Shown piece by piece: positions 9,034-17,427 of a stretch of DNA of 64,000 nucleotides. Numbering within the stretch: position 1 is the stretch's first letter; each line of letters starts with the position of its first letter. This stretch comes from Fibrobacterota bacterium (GTDB lineage Bacteria > Fibrobacterota > Chitinivibrionia > Chitinivibrionales > Chitinispirillaceae). The notes under the pieces are model-generated. The model did no database searches. It was given only the letters and a program-made list of their open reading frames with translations, and was not told the origin of the DNA. Both the position numbers and the translations under genes were made by a program. Where the stretch lies: the NCBI GenBank assembly GCA_023459055.1, contig JAEWVR010000018.1:62001-126000 (forward strand), given 5' to 3'.

Positions 9034-10062
9034 ATGAAGATTGTCGGCAAAGTTCTGGCAGGAATGGGTGTATTGGCACTTATGATGTCATGCTCAACAG
9101 GATTCGAAGGTAAAGGTGATGATGCGTACAAAATTGCCCAGAGGCTTCAGGGTGAACAAAAACGCTATCAGCAAAAAATGGCATATATGATGTATGATAA
9201 AGCTGTAAAAGCCAAGAAGGATAAAATCACACCAAAACTTAGAAACCGTTATGTTGAAATGATTCTTGTCCGTGCAGGAATGGTGCTCAATGAAGGTGCT
9301 GCAAGATCTGAAGCGATTCCGCTTTTTATTGAAGATCTTGACAAATACCTTACTCCGGATGTTTCGCCTGAACTTAAACAACAGTATGCACTATTTCTCG
9401 TTCAGCTTGCCGACACCAATGTTGCAAACGAGCAGTATGTAAAGGCACTTTCGACTTTTGATAAGGCTATGTCAGTCGCAAATAACAAGAGTGTAATCGA
9501 AGTTAAAAAGAACCAGTTAATGAGTAAAATTGCTGTTGATAATTATGAAATGGCAGAAGCAGAATTTAAAATTGCGAAAGAGGATAAGGATGAAGAGGGT
9601 TTTATTAAAGCTGAATACTATACACTTGTTTCCATGCTGTATGATTCAACTAATATGAAAGCAAAAAAGCTACTCTCTGATATTTACAAAGAAAACAAGG
9701 CAACCTACTCTGCATACGTTCGGGTCATTGAGGGCTATTCCGATACCGCGATTTTCAAGAGGGTTAACAAATGGGATATTCTGCTTGCAGTTCCGGTACT
9801 TCAGCAAAAAGGCAGCTCTGTTACATCAATAATTAATATCTATAACAACTCCTATAATCCACTCCGTATGAATGCGTCTGATTTTAAACTGGTTAACGAA
9901 AGTGGTAAGGAATTTCCTGCATCAAAGGCACGTATCGAGCCAGAGATGCTCGACCAGCAGCATGAGACAAAATGCAAACTGACCTTTAGTGGCGTTTCTG
10001 GTAAAATTGTAAAAGTAATTTACAGAAACGGTGAACACTACACTGAAAAGAATATGATGTAA
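9034..10062 (+). CDS. Lipoprotein, helical, unknown function
   Basis: A 342-residue protein with a strong ribosome site (CGGAGGAATTC before ATG). The signal peptide ends in a lipobox, LALMMSC, so the mature N-terminus is Cys 20. The middle is Lys/Glu-rich and helical, possibly TPR-like: repeated references to accumulating, ordered helices but no clear TPR consensus. The last 90 residues look beta-rich. A TTGACA box lies at 8940-8945 with a dyad AATACC-TTCT-GGTATT beside it at 8945-8960, a possible regulated promoter, although no good -10 box sits at 17 bp. A strong terminator follows at 10087. I do not recognise the family. Confidence 0.7.
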   Translation: MKIVGKVLAGMGVLALMMSCSTGFEGKGDDAYKIAQRLQGEQKRYQQKMAYMMYDKAVKAKKDKITPKLRNRYVEMILVRAGMVLNEGAARSEAIPLFIEDLDKYLTPDVSPELKQQYALFLVQLADTNVANEQYVKALSTFDKAMSVANNKSVIEVKKNQLMSKIAVDNYEMAEAEFKIAKEDKDEEGFIKAEYYTLVSMLYDSTNMKAKKLLSDIYKENKATYSAYVRVIEGYSDTAIFKRVNKWDILLAVPVLQQKGSSVTSIINIYNNSYNPLRMNASDFKLVNESGKEFPASKARIEPEMLDQQHETKCKLTFSGVSGKIVKVIYRNGEHYTEKNMM

Positions 10063-10086
10063 ATAACCCTTTTATGATAATCTTAT

Positions 10087-10122
10087 AAAGGAGCAGTGTT
10101 GGTAAGACACTGCTCCTTTTTT
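10087..10122 (+). terminator. Intrinsic terminator after the lipoprotein gene
   Basis: Arms AAAGGAGCAGTGT (10087-10099) and ACACTGCTCCTTT (10107-10119) pair perfectly around a 7-base loop and are followed by T's. Confidence 0.9.
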
Positions 10123-10155
10123 ATAATATATTAGAAGTTTTAACTCAGGTGCGTT

Positions 10156-10329
10156 TTACTGTTCAAGACTTGTTGAAATGCAGGTATTCATGTTCCGCTC
10201 ATTCATGGACAGCTCTTCTGCAGTAGAATTCGTTTTGGCAGAATGCTTAAATGCCGGATCCAATGCAATGAATCCCATTAAGGCAAAAACCACAACTGCA
10301 ACGCCTATAACAACCTTGATAGTATTCAT
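10156..10329 (-). CDS. Small membrane-anchored protein, 57 residues
   Basis: A short gene read by hand from the minus strand. ATG 10329-10327 follows GAAAGGAAAATACA, a good ribosome site, and the frame closes with TAA at 10158-10156. The product starts MNTIKVVIGVAVVVFALMGF, a hydrophobic anchor or uncleaved signal of about 20 residues, followed by a polar tail of about 37 residues with a single Cys near 50. It converges on the terminator of the lipoprotein gene. No family is recognised. The ribosome site, start and membrane anchor make it more likely real than the open frame on the opposite strand. Confidence 0.6.
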   Translation of the reverse strand: MNTIKVVIGVAVVVFALMGFIALDPAFKHSAKTNSTAEELSMNERNMNTCISTSLEQ

Positions 10330-10725
10330 TGTATTTTCCTTTCAATTGAATTACTCACCACTAAATCGTTATTACTAATCAAATCAAATATCGTGCCAAC
10401 AGTAATTAAACATCATACAAAAACATTACTATTTTAAATATCAAGGTTTTACATAGTTATTGTTGATTTGTCTAAAAAACTCCATAATATCGCGAACAAT
10501 CCAATAAAGCATTGATATTTAAACAAATATACACTATTCTGTTATAAACGATCATTTTCTCATTTCTTAAAATAAATCTCATTACAGGAGTAGTGGTTTT
10601 GCAACTCGCCCTATAGTAGTCGCAAAAACGCAACACAAATAGTATGAGATTAACCTATGAAATTTTGAAAAATTTAAGTATTTTCACAGATTGTTTATTA
10701 ATGCCTTTGTTCGAGGATAATTGCA
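10330..10725. other. AT-rich spacer upstream of the biotin operon
   Basis: About 400 bases with no convincing gene. It must contain the promoter of the small gene at 10156 (leftwards) and of bioC (rightwards). I looked for the BirA operator (TTGTAAAC and its mirror) and did not find it. A weak inverted pair GTTTTGC / GCAAAAAC lies near 10595-10630. Confidence 0.4.
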
Positions 10726-11520
10726 GTGTCTTTAAAAAAAGAGTTCTCCCAAACACCTTCAAGTCGTAAAATCGGCTCAACCTTTGGACTTAAAGCTCAG
10801 GGATACGACCAGAATACACCGTTTCAATCATTACTCATTTCAAAACTGGTAGAATATTCATCACCAATTCATTCTCAACTGCGTACTGTTGCAGACCTCG
10901 GATGCGGAAGTGGTTATTTTGCAAAATATTCACATGATCACTCTCAACCATACACTGTTACAGGTTTGGACATCGCACTTGCATCTTTAAAACTTGCAAA
11001 AACGCGCAATACCACTAACATTCAGGGTGATATCAATGCATTGCCTTTTAAAGCATCATCCTTTGACGCAATCGTTGCAGCATCAGTTCTGCAATGGATC
11101 TCAGATATTGACAATTGTATCACCGTAGTACATGATATTCTTAAACCTGATGGTTATTTTCTGTTTGCAGTTTTCACCGATCAGTCATTTTGTGAACTCA
11201 ATATGACCAAACGGGACCTTGGGATTTCTGTTCCTGTCAATTTACACAACAGTTTAGATTTTATTGCAAGCCTTAACTTAAAGCAGTTTAACGTGTGCAT
11301 GTCGCAGACTATCTGCCAGACATTTTATTTTAAAACAGCACGTGATGCATTAAAAAGTATCAGTAATTATGGCGCAACAGCAATGTCATCAAAACCACTA
11401 AATCGCAAAATGTTAAAAGAGCTCTGTGCGCAGTATGAGCATAAGTTCTCTTCAGAAAAAGGAGTTCCCCTTACGTATAGCGCAATAATCGGATACGCAC
11501 AAAAAGGAGATGTTTTATGA
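10726..11520 (+). CDS. bioC: Malonyl-ACP O-methyltransferase BioC
   Basis: First gene of the biotin operon. BioC methylates malonyl-ACP with SAM so that the fatty-acid machinery can build pimeloyl-ACP methyl ester. The class I methyltransferase fold is evident: VADLGCGSGYFA near residue 56, LDIALASLKLA near 85, and LPFKASSFDAIVAASVLQW near 106. At 264 residues it has the usual BioC length. The start is GTG 10726 with GAGGATAA before it. The gene overlaps bioD by ATGA (11517-11520), so the two are translationally coupled. The BioC call rests on this position plus the motif set, since methyltransferases alone are not specific. Confidence 0.88.
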   Translation: MSLKKEFSQTPSSRKIGSTFGLKAQGYDQNTPFQSLLISKLVEYSSPIHSQLRTVADLGCGSGYFAKYSHDHSQPYTVTGLDIALASLKLAKTRNTTNIQGDINALPFKASSFDAIVAASVLQWISDIDNCITVVHDILKPDGYFLFAVFTDQSFCELNMTKRDLGISVPVNLHNSLDFIASLNLKQFNVCMSQTICQTFYFKTARDALKSISNYGATAMSSKPLNRKMLKELCAQYEHKFSSEKGVPLTYSAIIGYAQKGDVL

Positions 11521-12200
11521 GTAAACATTCTGCATTCTTCATCTCCGGAACATCAACCGGAATCGGCAAAACCTACATTTCATCACTGCTGATAAAGGCA
11601 TTCGGATTCAGTGGACTTGTCAGTTATATGAAACCGGTACAAACCGGATGCAGCCATCCCGATGCACATGATACCGACCTTTCATTTGTAAAGACTTCTA
11701 CGTCACCGGTATTTCCCGGAACAGTATCTGATCATACACCATACTGCCTGGAAACGCCATGTTCACCGCACCTTGCTGCATCACTATCCGGTATATCAAT
11801 TGATTCATCAATTATTGCAAGGTCATACCACAGAATTCTGTCACATGTAAATACGCTCATTGTTGAAGGTGCCGGAGGCTTACTTGTGCCATTAAGTGAA
11901 ACCGAATCAACACTTGACCTGATAAAACTCTTGAACATTCCGGTTATTCTTGTAACAACTCCAAACCTCGGAACCCTCAACCATACATTTCTTTCTGTAA
12001 ATCAGTTGCGTATAGCAGGAGTTACACTCGCTGGCGTAATCATGAATAATCCTGAGAATAAGCCACTTGACTTTATGTATAGGGACAACGCCCGCATGAT
12101 CCGGCGCTACATTGACCCTGTACCATTTATCGAAATATCCTTTGGAGCAGATAACAATGAACAGCTCGAAGCATTCTGTAAAAGAATCAGACCACTTTAA
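11517..12200 (+). CDS. bioD: Dethiobiotin synthetase BioD
   Basis: ATP-dependent closure of the ureido ring of 7,8-diaminopelargonate to dethiobiotin in the cytosol. The 227-residue protein shows the P-loop GTSTGIGKTYIS near residue 11, KPVQTG near 40 and VEGAGGLLVPL near 117, all standard for BioD. It overlaps bioC by 4 bases and bioA by 44 bases, consistent with a tightly coupled operon. Confidence 0.95.
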   Translation: MSKHSAFFISGTSTGIGKTYISSLLIKAFGFSGLVSYMKPVQTGCSHPDAHDTDLSFVKTSTSPVFPGTVSDHTPYCLETPCSPHLAASLSGISIDSSIIARSYHRILSHVNTLIVEGAGGLLVPLSETESTLDLIKLLNIPVILVTTPNLGTLNHTFLSVNQLRIAGVTLAGVIMNNPENKPLDFMYRDNARMIRRYIDPVPFIEISFGADNNEQLEAFCKRIRPL

Positions 12201-13527
12201 GCATCTATGGATGCCCTTTACATATTATAATGACCAGATAGAAAATCCGCCGCTTGTCATTGAGCGCGGTGAGGGTGTCTATATTTTTGACCAGAGTGGT
12301 AAACGCTATATGGATGCCATTGGTTCATGGTGGACAAGCATATTCGGTCACAATCACCCTTATATAACCAATGCGGTAAAGACACAGCTTGACAAGATTG
12401 AGCATGTTATGATGGCCGGATTCATTTCTGAGCCTGCATTGCGTTTGTCAAAACTGCTCGGAGCAATTCTTCCGGGTGATCTTCAGAGAATCTTTTATTC
12501 CGATGATGGTTCGACGGCTGTTGAGGTCGCTCTAAAAATTGCATTGCAATACCATGCGTTACGCAATGACACCAGATCGGAATTTGTTTCCTTTGATGGC
12601 GGATATCATGGCGATACGCTTGGCGCAATGTCGGTCGGTTCCATACCGGCCTACCATGCACTTTTTCACGACACCTTTAAAAAACAGCACTTTGCCAGCT
12701 CTCCGTATTGCTACCGGTGTCCGGCCGGTTGCGTTAAGGAACATTGCAACGCGGAATGTATGGATTCTCTTGAGGCAATACTTCAGTCGCGCGGAGAAAA
12801 AATCGCCGCGTGCATCTTTGAACCGATGGTTCAGGGAGCTGTTGGAATGCGCATCTATCCATCAAAGGTACTTAAGCGGATTTTCTCTCTTTGTAAAAAG
12901 TATAATATTCTCACTATTGCAGATGAGGTTGCAATGGGTCTGGGACGTACCGGTAAACTCTATGCATGCGACCATGCAGAGCAGACACCAGATATAATGT
13001 GCCTTGCCAAAGGATTGACAGGCGGATATCTGCCGCTGAGCGCAACTGTTGTAAGTGAGTCAATTTTTGATGAGTTCAAGGGTACCTTCGGCAGTGACAG
13101 GATTTTCAATCACGGTCATACGTTCACCGGTAATCCGCTTGCTACAGCTGCAGCCTGCGCTGCAATTAACCTTCTTCAAATAAGTAACATCCCCGAATCG
13201 CTTGACGCTATCTGCCGGAAATTCGATGATGGTGTCCGTGCATTTGACAAATACGATATTATCGGCGATGTCAGGGTACTGGGACTTGTCGGGGCAATGG
13301 AAATTGTACGGGATAAGAAAACCAAAGAGGCCCCCCGGGCAGAATCCCGCTTTACATGGAGAGTCTCACAGAAGGCGCTTGACATGGGGCTTATCATTCG
13401 CCCGCTCGGCAACATACTTTATTTCATGCCTCCTTTTATCACAAGCAAAGATCAACTTGACGAAATGTTCTTTATCACAAACAAAGCTTTAAAAGAGACT
13501 CTTGATGAACAATACGCCACTATATGA
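12157..13527 (+). CDS. bioA: Adenosylmethionine-8-amino-7-oxononanoate aminotransferase BioA
   Basis: PLP-dependent enzyme that converts KAPA to DAPA, usually with SAM as amino donor. The 456-residue protein has WWTSIFGHNHP near residue 60, FDGGYHGDTLGAMS near 147, the ADEVAMGLGRTG loop and the PLP-lysine segment CLAKGLTGGYLPLS, then HGHTFTGNPL. The start is ATG 12157 (GGAG 8 bases upstream), inside the end of bioD. A longer frame would read bioD sequence. A four-cysteine cluster (CYRCPAGC, then CNAEC) lies near 185-205 and could bind a metal; this is not a standard catalytic feature. Confidence 0.94.
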   Translation: MNSSKHSVKESDHFKHLWMPFTYYNDQIENPPLVIERGEGVYIFDQSGKRYMDAIGSWWTSIFGHNHPYITNAVKTQLDKIEHVMMAGFISEPALRLSKLLGAILPGDLQRIFYSDDGSTAVEVALKIALQYHALRNDTRSEFVSFDGGYHGDTLGAMSVGSIPAYHALFHDTFKKQHFASSPYCYRCPAGCVKEHCNAECMDSLEAILQSRGEKIAACIFEPMVQGAVGMRIYPSKVLKRIFSLCKKYNILTIADEVAMGLGRTGKLYACDHAEQTPDIMCLAKGLTGGYLPLSATVVSESIFDEFKGTFGSDRIFNHGHTFTGNPLATAAACAAINLLQISNIPESLDAICRKFDDGVRAFDKYDIIGDVRVLGLVGAMEIVRDKKTKEAPRAESRFTWRVSQKALDMGLIIRPLGNILYFMPPFITSKDQLDEMFFITNKALKETLDEQYATI

Positions 13528-14776
13528 TCGCATTGAACGGTCGCTGACAGAGCGAAAGTCGCAATCAATGTTCAGGTCGGTAAAAACATTTTCCGGCCGG
13601 CAGTCTATAGATTTGTCAACAAACAGTTACCTTGCGCTTCATACCATACCGGAGATTACAGCAGAGGCTGAACGACTTGCCGGTGGAAATGCTATTAAGC
13701 CTCAATTTACAACTGCGAAACGCCCCCTAAATCCCCCGCAGGGGGACTTTGAAGACAGTCGTATTCTATCAAGTCCCCCTGCGGGGGATTTAGGGGGCGC
13801 GCTTTCCCGGTTATCGCTATGTGGCAATCTTGCATCACGCCTTGTAGCCGAGCATTCATCACTGTACCAAATGCTTGAACAGGAGATTGCTGATTGGGAA
13901 AAAACAGAAAGAGCCCTTATTTTTTCATCAGGATATGCGGCAAACGTCGGAATTATACAGGCGATCTGCACCCGTGATACCGAAGTCTATTGTGACAGAC
14001 TGAATCATGCATCAATCTATGATGGTATAGCGCTTAGCGGCTGTAAACTGATCCGATATCGGCATAACGATATGACCGATTTACAAAGCCGACTATTGCT
14101 CTCGCATGCGAAAGAAAAACTTATCATAACCGATACTGTATTTTCAATGGACGGCGACCGGGCTCCACTAGCTGATATTGTAGAACTTGCACAAAAAAAT
14201 TGTGCCATGGTTATGGTAGACGAAGCCCATGCAACAGGAATTTTCGGCCATGATGGAAGCGGACTTGCTGAAGCAACCGGGACACAGGATCATATCGATA
14301 TAAGAATGGGAACACTCAGTAAAGCCCTTGCCGGACTTGGCGGATATTTTGCCGGATCAAATCTTCTCCGTGATTATTTTGTCAATTTTTCCCGCAGTTT
14401 CGTTTACTCTACCGGCCTCCCGCACGCATCACTTGCATTTACTCTTGCGACAATCCGGTATATCCGTAAAAATCCGGGACTGGGTCAGTCTCTTTTGACA
14501 AAAGCGTCTAAGCTCAGGGAAAAAATTCAGATGGCAGGATATTCCACACTTGATTCATCAACCCAGATCATCCCCTGTATTGTCAAAAGTAAAGACGAGG
14601 CACTTTTATTGAGCGATTTTCTGAAGGAGCAGGGGATTACCGCACCTGCAATCAGGCCCCCTACTGTTCCTGAAGGGTTGTCAAGGATCAGAATTTCCTG
14701 CCACCTCGGACTTACCGAAAATGATGAACAAAGAATTATTGATCAGTTGAAACAGTGGAAGAAATCTCATGAGTAA
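13505..14776 (+). CDS. bioF: 8-amino-7-oxononanoate synthase BioF, with in-frame palindrome insert
   Basis: PLP enzyme that condenses pimeloyl-ACP with alanine to KAPA. Motifs are FSSGYAANVG, DRLNHASIYDG, MVDEAHATGIFG and the PLP-lysine GTLSKALAGLGG. At 423 residues it is about 35 longer than usual. The excess is explained by residues 73-99, encoded by a 79-bp perfect inverted repeat (13721-13799) just before the conserved LCGNLASRLVAEHSS segment. The insert is in frame with no stop, so the enzyme is probably functional with a Pro/Gly-rich surface loop. The start is ATG 13505, 23 bases before the end of bioA, so the genes overlap. Loss of activity through the insert is the main alternative. 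Confidence 0.92.
   Translation: MNNTPLYDRIERSLTERKSQSMFRSVKTFSGRQSIDLSTNSYLALHTIPEITAEAERLAGGNAIKPQFTTAKRPLNPPQGDFEDSRILSSPPAGDLGGALSRLSLCGNLASRLVAEHSSLYQMLEQEIADWEKTERALIFSSGYAANVGIIQAICTRDTEVYCDRLNHASIYDGIALSGCKLIRYRHNDMTDLQSRLLLSHAKEKLIITDTVFSMDGDRAPLADIVELAQKNCAMVMVDEAHATGIFGHDGSGLAEATGTQDHIDIRMGTLSKALAGLGGYFAGSNLLRDYFVNFSRSFVYSTGLPHASLAFTLATIRYIRKNPGLGQSLLTKASKLREKIQMAGYSTLDSSTQIIPCIVKSKDEALLLSDFLKEQGITAPAIRPPTVPEGLSRIRISCHLGLTENDEQRIIDQLKQWKKSHE
13721..13799. repeat. Palindromic element inside bioF, 29-bp perfect arms
   Basis: Arm 13721-13749 (CGCCCCCTAAATCCCCCG...) is an exact reverse complement of 13771-13799, with a 21-base loop. The element starts exactly on codon 73 of bioF and reads through as R-P-L-N-P-P-Q-G and S-P-P-A-G-D-L-G-G. 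It is far more GC-rich than the surrounding gene, which suggests insertion of a mobile REP/MITE-like unit. Confidence 0.9.
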
Positions 14777-15449
14777 ATCGACCGTGTATTGCCTTGGCGG
14801 ATGGTCACTCTCCCCGGACTTGCTGGACGTTGTATTTACAGATAATAGTATGTTTATAGACAGCAATGTAGCAATTGATTCCATTGTTGATACTGGAATG
14901 CTATTAGACACCTGGATTCCGAAACTCATTCAAACGTATTTTGGTTCCTTCACCTGCGATACAATTCTTGCCGGCTGGTCCACCGGAGCTATGATTGCAG
15001 CCGCATTGGCACCACTTCTGCAGCCAAAGGCACTGATTCTGCTCTCCCCGACATTATCATTCATTCGAAGGGACAGCTACACTTTTGGTACCAAAAGCAG
15101 CCTTGTTACGTCAATGATCAATGAGTTAGCAGCAGACAAGCATAAGGTTCTCGAGCAATTTCATAAGCGATGCGGTTTTGAGACACTCCAGAATTCTGAA
15201 AATTATTCTGTACCTTTGCTTCAAAAAGGTTTATTTTTCCTTCAGCAGGCAGATCTTCTCGTATCCCCACCACCGACCTGTCCGGTGATCTGTATGCACG
15301 GAACCGGAGATAGTATCATTCCGGTAAAAGCAGGTCACTATGCGTGCGAACATCTAAGGGGCAGTATGCACACATTTGATGGCGGACATCAATTTTTTAT
15401 ACATCATACGAATGAAATAAAAACTATTATAGAAAGTCAAGTGAGGTAG
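14769..15449 (+). CDS. Pimeloyl-ACP methyl ester esterase-like alpha/beta hydrolase (BioH/BioG role)
   Basis: A 226-residue alpha/beta hydrolase between bioF and bioB. The probable triad is Ser in AGWSTGA (near residue 72), Asp in HGTGDSIIP (near 181) and His in GGHQFFIHH (near 206). In biotin operons this position is filled by the esterase (BioH, BioG, BioV and others) that frees pimeloyl-ACP from its methyl ester after BioC-dependent synthesis; having bioC without another esterase supports this role. The sequence is too divergent for me to name the subfamily. It overlaps bioF by 8 bases and ends 3 bases before bioB. Confidence 0.82.
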   Translation: MSKSTVYCLGGWSLSPDLLDVVFTDNSMFIDSNVAIDSIVDTGMLLDTWIPKLIQTYFGSFTCDTILAGWSTGAMIAAALAPLLQPKALILLSPTLSFIRRDSYTFGTKSSLVTSMINELAADKHKVLEQFHKRCGFETLQNSENYSVPLLQKGLFFLQQADLLVSPPPTCPVICMHGTGDSIIPVKAGHYACEHLRGSMHTFDGGHQFFIHHTNEIKTIIESQVR

Positions 15450-15452
15450 TAC

Positions 15453-16430
15453 ATGGATTACTTTAAAATTGCGTCAGAACTTTACACAAAGGCACTTAAC
15501 GGCGGGATTGATACTGCAGATATGGATACCGTTATCAACTGGCCGGTTGAAAAAATATCAATTCTCTTTGCAGCAGCAGATCAGGTACGTGCACATTTTC
15601 ACAAGAACCAGGTTGACCCTTGTTCGCTTATGAATATCAAATCCGGCGGCTGCAGTGAAGACTGTGCGTTTTGTGCGCAAAGCGGTCATAACAAGACCGA
15701 TGTTGAAGTCCGTAATCTCGCAACTCCCGATGAGATTCTGGCACGTTACGAACACGCATTCAAACATAATCTGCCACTTTGTGTAGTGTCAAGCGGAAGA
15801 AAGCTTTCATTCGATGAGATTAAAATGATTGCCGACACGCTCACAAAATGTAAAGGCGAAAAGCATGCATCATTGGGCATTTTGACAAAAGATGAATTTG
15901 ACATGCTCAAAAAAGCAGGTGTACGCTGCTATAATCACAATCTTGAAACCAGCAGATCTTTTTTCCCGTCAATCGTAACCACGCACACCTGGGATGAGCG
16001 TGCATCAACGGTAAAACTTGCAAAAGAAGCGGGAATGAACGTTTGCTGCGGTGGTATTTTCGGACTTGGAGAAACCTGGGAACAACGTAAAGATTTCTGC
16101 CTTGAACTCAAAGCTCTTAATGTTGACACAATACCACTTAATTTCCTTAACCCTGTAAAAGGCACCAGAGTTCCTGCACCTAAAGAAACACCTCTTGATT
16201 TCCTGAAAATCGTCAGTATGTTCAGACTCACCATGCCATCAAAGGTAATTAAAGTATGCGGTGGCCGTGAGTATCACCTTGGTCAGCTTCAGAGTCTTAT
16301 TTTCTTTGCAGGTGCTAACGGATATGTCAGCGGCGGTTACCTGACAACCGGTGGTGCAGGAATCGATAACGATGATATTATGATCGGAGCACTGGGGCTT
16401 GCGAAGAAGAACGTGACAAGTGACAAGTGA
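15453..16430 (+). CDS. bioB: Biotin synthase BioB
   Basis: Radical SAM enzyme that inserts sulfur into dethiobiotin using a 4Fe-4S and a 2Fe-2S cluster. The CX3CX2C motif GCSEDCAFCAQSGH lies near residues 66-73. FGLGETWEQR, PLNFLNPVKGT and CGGREYHLG follow the family. At 325 residues the length is standard. The last residues, NVTSDK, and the TGA stop are encoded by a tandem GTGACAA heptamer, so the C-terminal tail was set by the repeat. It is the last gene of the six-gene operon, and a terminator lies at 16490. Confidence 0.96.
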   Translation: MDYFKIASELYTKALNGGIDTADMDTVINWPVEKISILFAAADQVRAHFHKNQVDPCSLMNIKSGGCSEDCAFCAQSGHNKTDVEVRNLATPDEILARYEHAFKHNLPLCVVSSGRKLSFDEIKMIADTLTKCKGEKHASLGILTKDEFDMLKKAGVRCYNHNLETSRSFFPSIVTTHTWDERASTVKLAKEAGMNVCCGGIFGLGETWEQRKDFCLELKALNVDTIPLNFLNPVKGTRVPAPKETPLDFLKIVSMFRLTMPSKVIKVCGGREYHLGQLQSLIFFAGANGYVSGGYLTTGGAGIDNDDIMIGALGLAKKNVTSDK

Positions 16431-16433
16431 CAA
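16413..16433 (+). repeat. GTGACAA heptamer array at the bioB stop
   Basis: Three perfect tandem copies of GTGACAA. The bioB stop TGA (16428-16430) is inside the third copy. Confidence 0.9.
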
Positions 16434-16489
16434 GTCGGAACAATCAAGACATAGGTCATCTCTAACGATCATTAGCCATATACACTTCA

Positions 16490-16530
16490 GAAGGACTTGC
16501 TACTTTGTAACAAGTCCTTCATTTTTATAT
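16490..16530 (+). terminator. Intrinsic terminator of the biotin operon
   Basis: Arms GAAGGACTTG (16490-16499) and CAAGTCCTTC (16511-16520) are exact complements and are followed by ATTTTTATAT. Confidence 0.88.
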
Positions 16531-16581
16531 AGTTAGTATAACTTTTCCATCCGCACTGATATTCACGTATGAACTATTTTG

Positions 16582-16630
16582 TTGACTTTTCCCAAAAACC
16601 AGCCTATATTAACTACTATGGTAGTCAATA
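16582..16630 (+). promoter_or_regulatory. Promoter with overlapping dyad operator at trmB start
   Basis: A -35 box TTGACT (16582-16587) and a -10 box TATATT (16605-16610) are spaced by 17 bp. An inverted repeat with 10-bp arms, TATTAACTAC (16607-16616) and GTAGTCAATA (16621-16630), matches at 9 of 10 positions around a 4-base spacer. It overlaps the -10 box, the expected start site and the ATG at 16618. This geometry suggests repression, most simply by the TrmB-type product itself. The transcript would be leaderless or nearly so. Confidence 0.7.
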
Positions 16631-17427
16631 ATATAAAAACGAATTTAATGGAACTTGGTTTCAGCGAAAATGAAGCTAAGGCGTATATCGCACTTATTAT
16701 GGAGAATCCGTCAACAGCATACGATATTGCTAAACGTTCGGCTATTCCATCATCCAAAATCTACGAGGTACTGTCGCGCCTCAAAGAACGGGGTGCGGTG
16801 TTTGAAACCGACACCAGCGAGAAACGTAAATATCTTCCCATCCCTGCGGATGAACTTGTTGCCACACACAAAACCAGGATCGATTCAACGCTTGCAGATC
16901 TTAAAAGCGGGCTTAACGCGCTTGCATCAAACGCGGACCTCTCGTTTCTGAGAACCATTACCGTGTATGCGCAATTAATTGACAAAGCAAAGCAGGTTAT
17001 CAATGATGCATCACAAACACTGCTAGTCTCGTTATGGCCACAGGAGATGGCACTTCTCCAGCGCCCGCTCGAAGCAGCCCTTGCGCGCAATGTCAAAATC
17101 GCAATCGTTCACTTTGGAGAGACAGATACAACTGTTGGCAAAATGTACTGCCATCCTCTTGTCACTACGATCCAGATTGAGCATGGTGGCCGCAGTCTTA
17201 TTGTATGCGCAGATTCTGGCGCTGTCGTATTTGCGCGTATTGCCTCAATTGACAATGCTGAAGGACTTCACAGCACAAGCAGTGGCTTCGTTACCATGGC
17301 TGAAGATTTTATCCGCCATGATATTTATGTTATGAAAATTGTCAACCGTTTTGGTATTGAATTAAAAAACACCTTCGGGGAAAAATATGAACTGTTACGA
17401 AACGTTTTCAAGGATGATGCATTATGA
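16618..17427 (+). CDS. TrmB-family transcriptional regulator
   Basis: A 269-residue regulator. The N-terminal TrmB winged helix is clear: LGFSENEAKAYIALI near residue 11, then SKIYEVLSRLKERGAV near 43-58, in the usual recognition-helix position. A short coiled coil follows at about 80-105. The C-terminal 150 residues match the phospholipase D-like/effector-binding region of bacterial TrmB proteins only loosely. The start at ATG 16618 fits the promoter 7 bases upstream; a TTG at 16579 would lie upstream of the promoter. It overlaps ilvE by ATGA. TrmB proteins were first described in sugar uptake, but this operon suggests control of amino acid biosynthesis. The ligand is unknown. Confidence 0.85.
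   Translation: MVVNNIKTNLMELGFSENEAKAYIALIMENPSTAYDIAKRSAIPSSKIYEVLSRLKERGAVFETDTSEKRKYLPIPADELVATHKTRIDSTLADLKSGLNALASNADLSFLRTITVYAQLIDKAKQVINDASQTLLVSLWPQEMALLQRPLEAALARNVKIAIVHFGETDTTVGKMYCHPLVTTIQIEHGGRSLIVCADSGAVVFARIASIDNAEGLHSTSSGFVTMAEDFIRHDIYVMKIVNRFGIELKNTFGEKYELLRNVFKDDAL

Noticed and set aside
10178..10378. 66-codon plus-strand open frame
   Set aside because: It is antisense to the 57-residue gene that has a good ribosome site, and lacks one itself.
10330..10725. BirA operator controlling the biotin operon
   Set aside because: No TTGTAAAC pair at the required spacing is present, so BirA control cannot be claimed.
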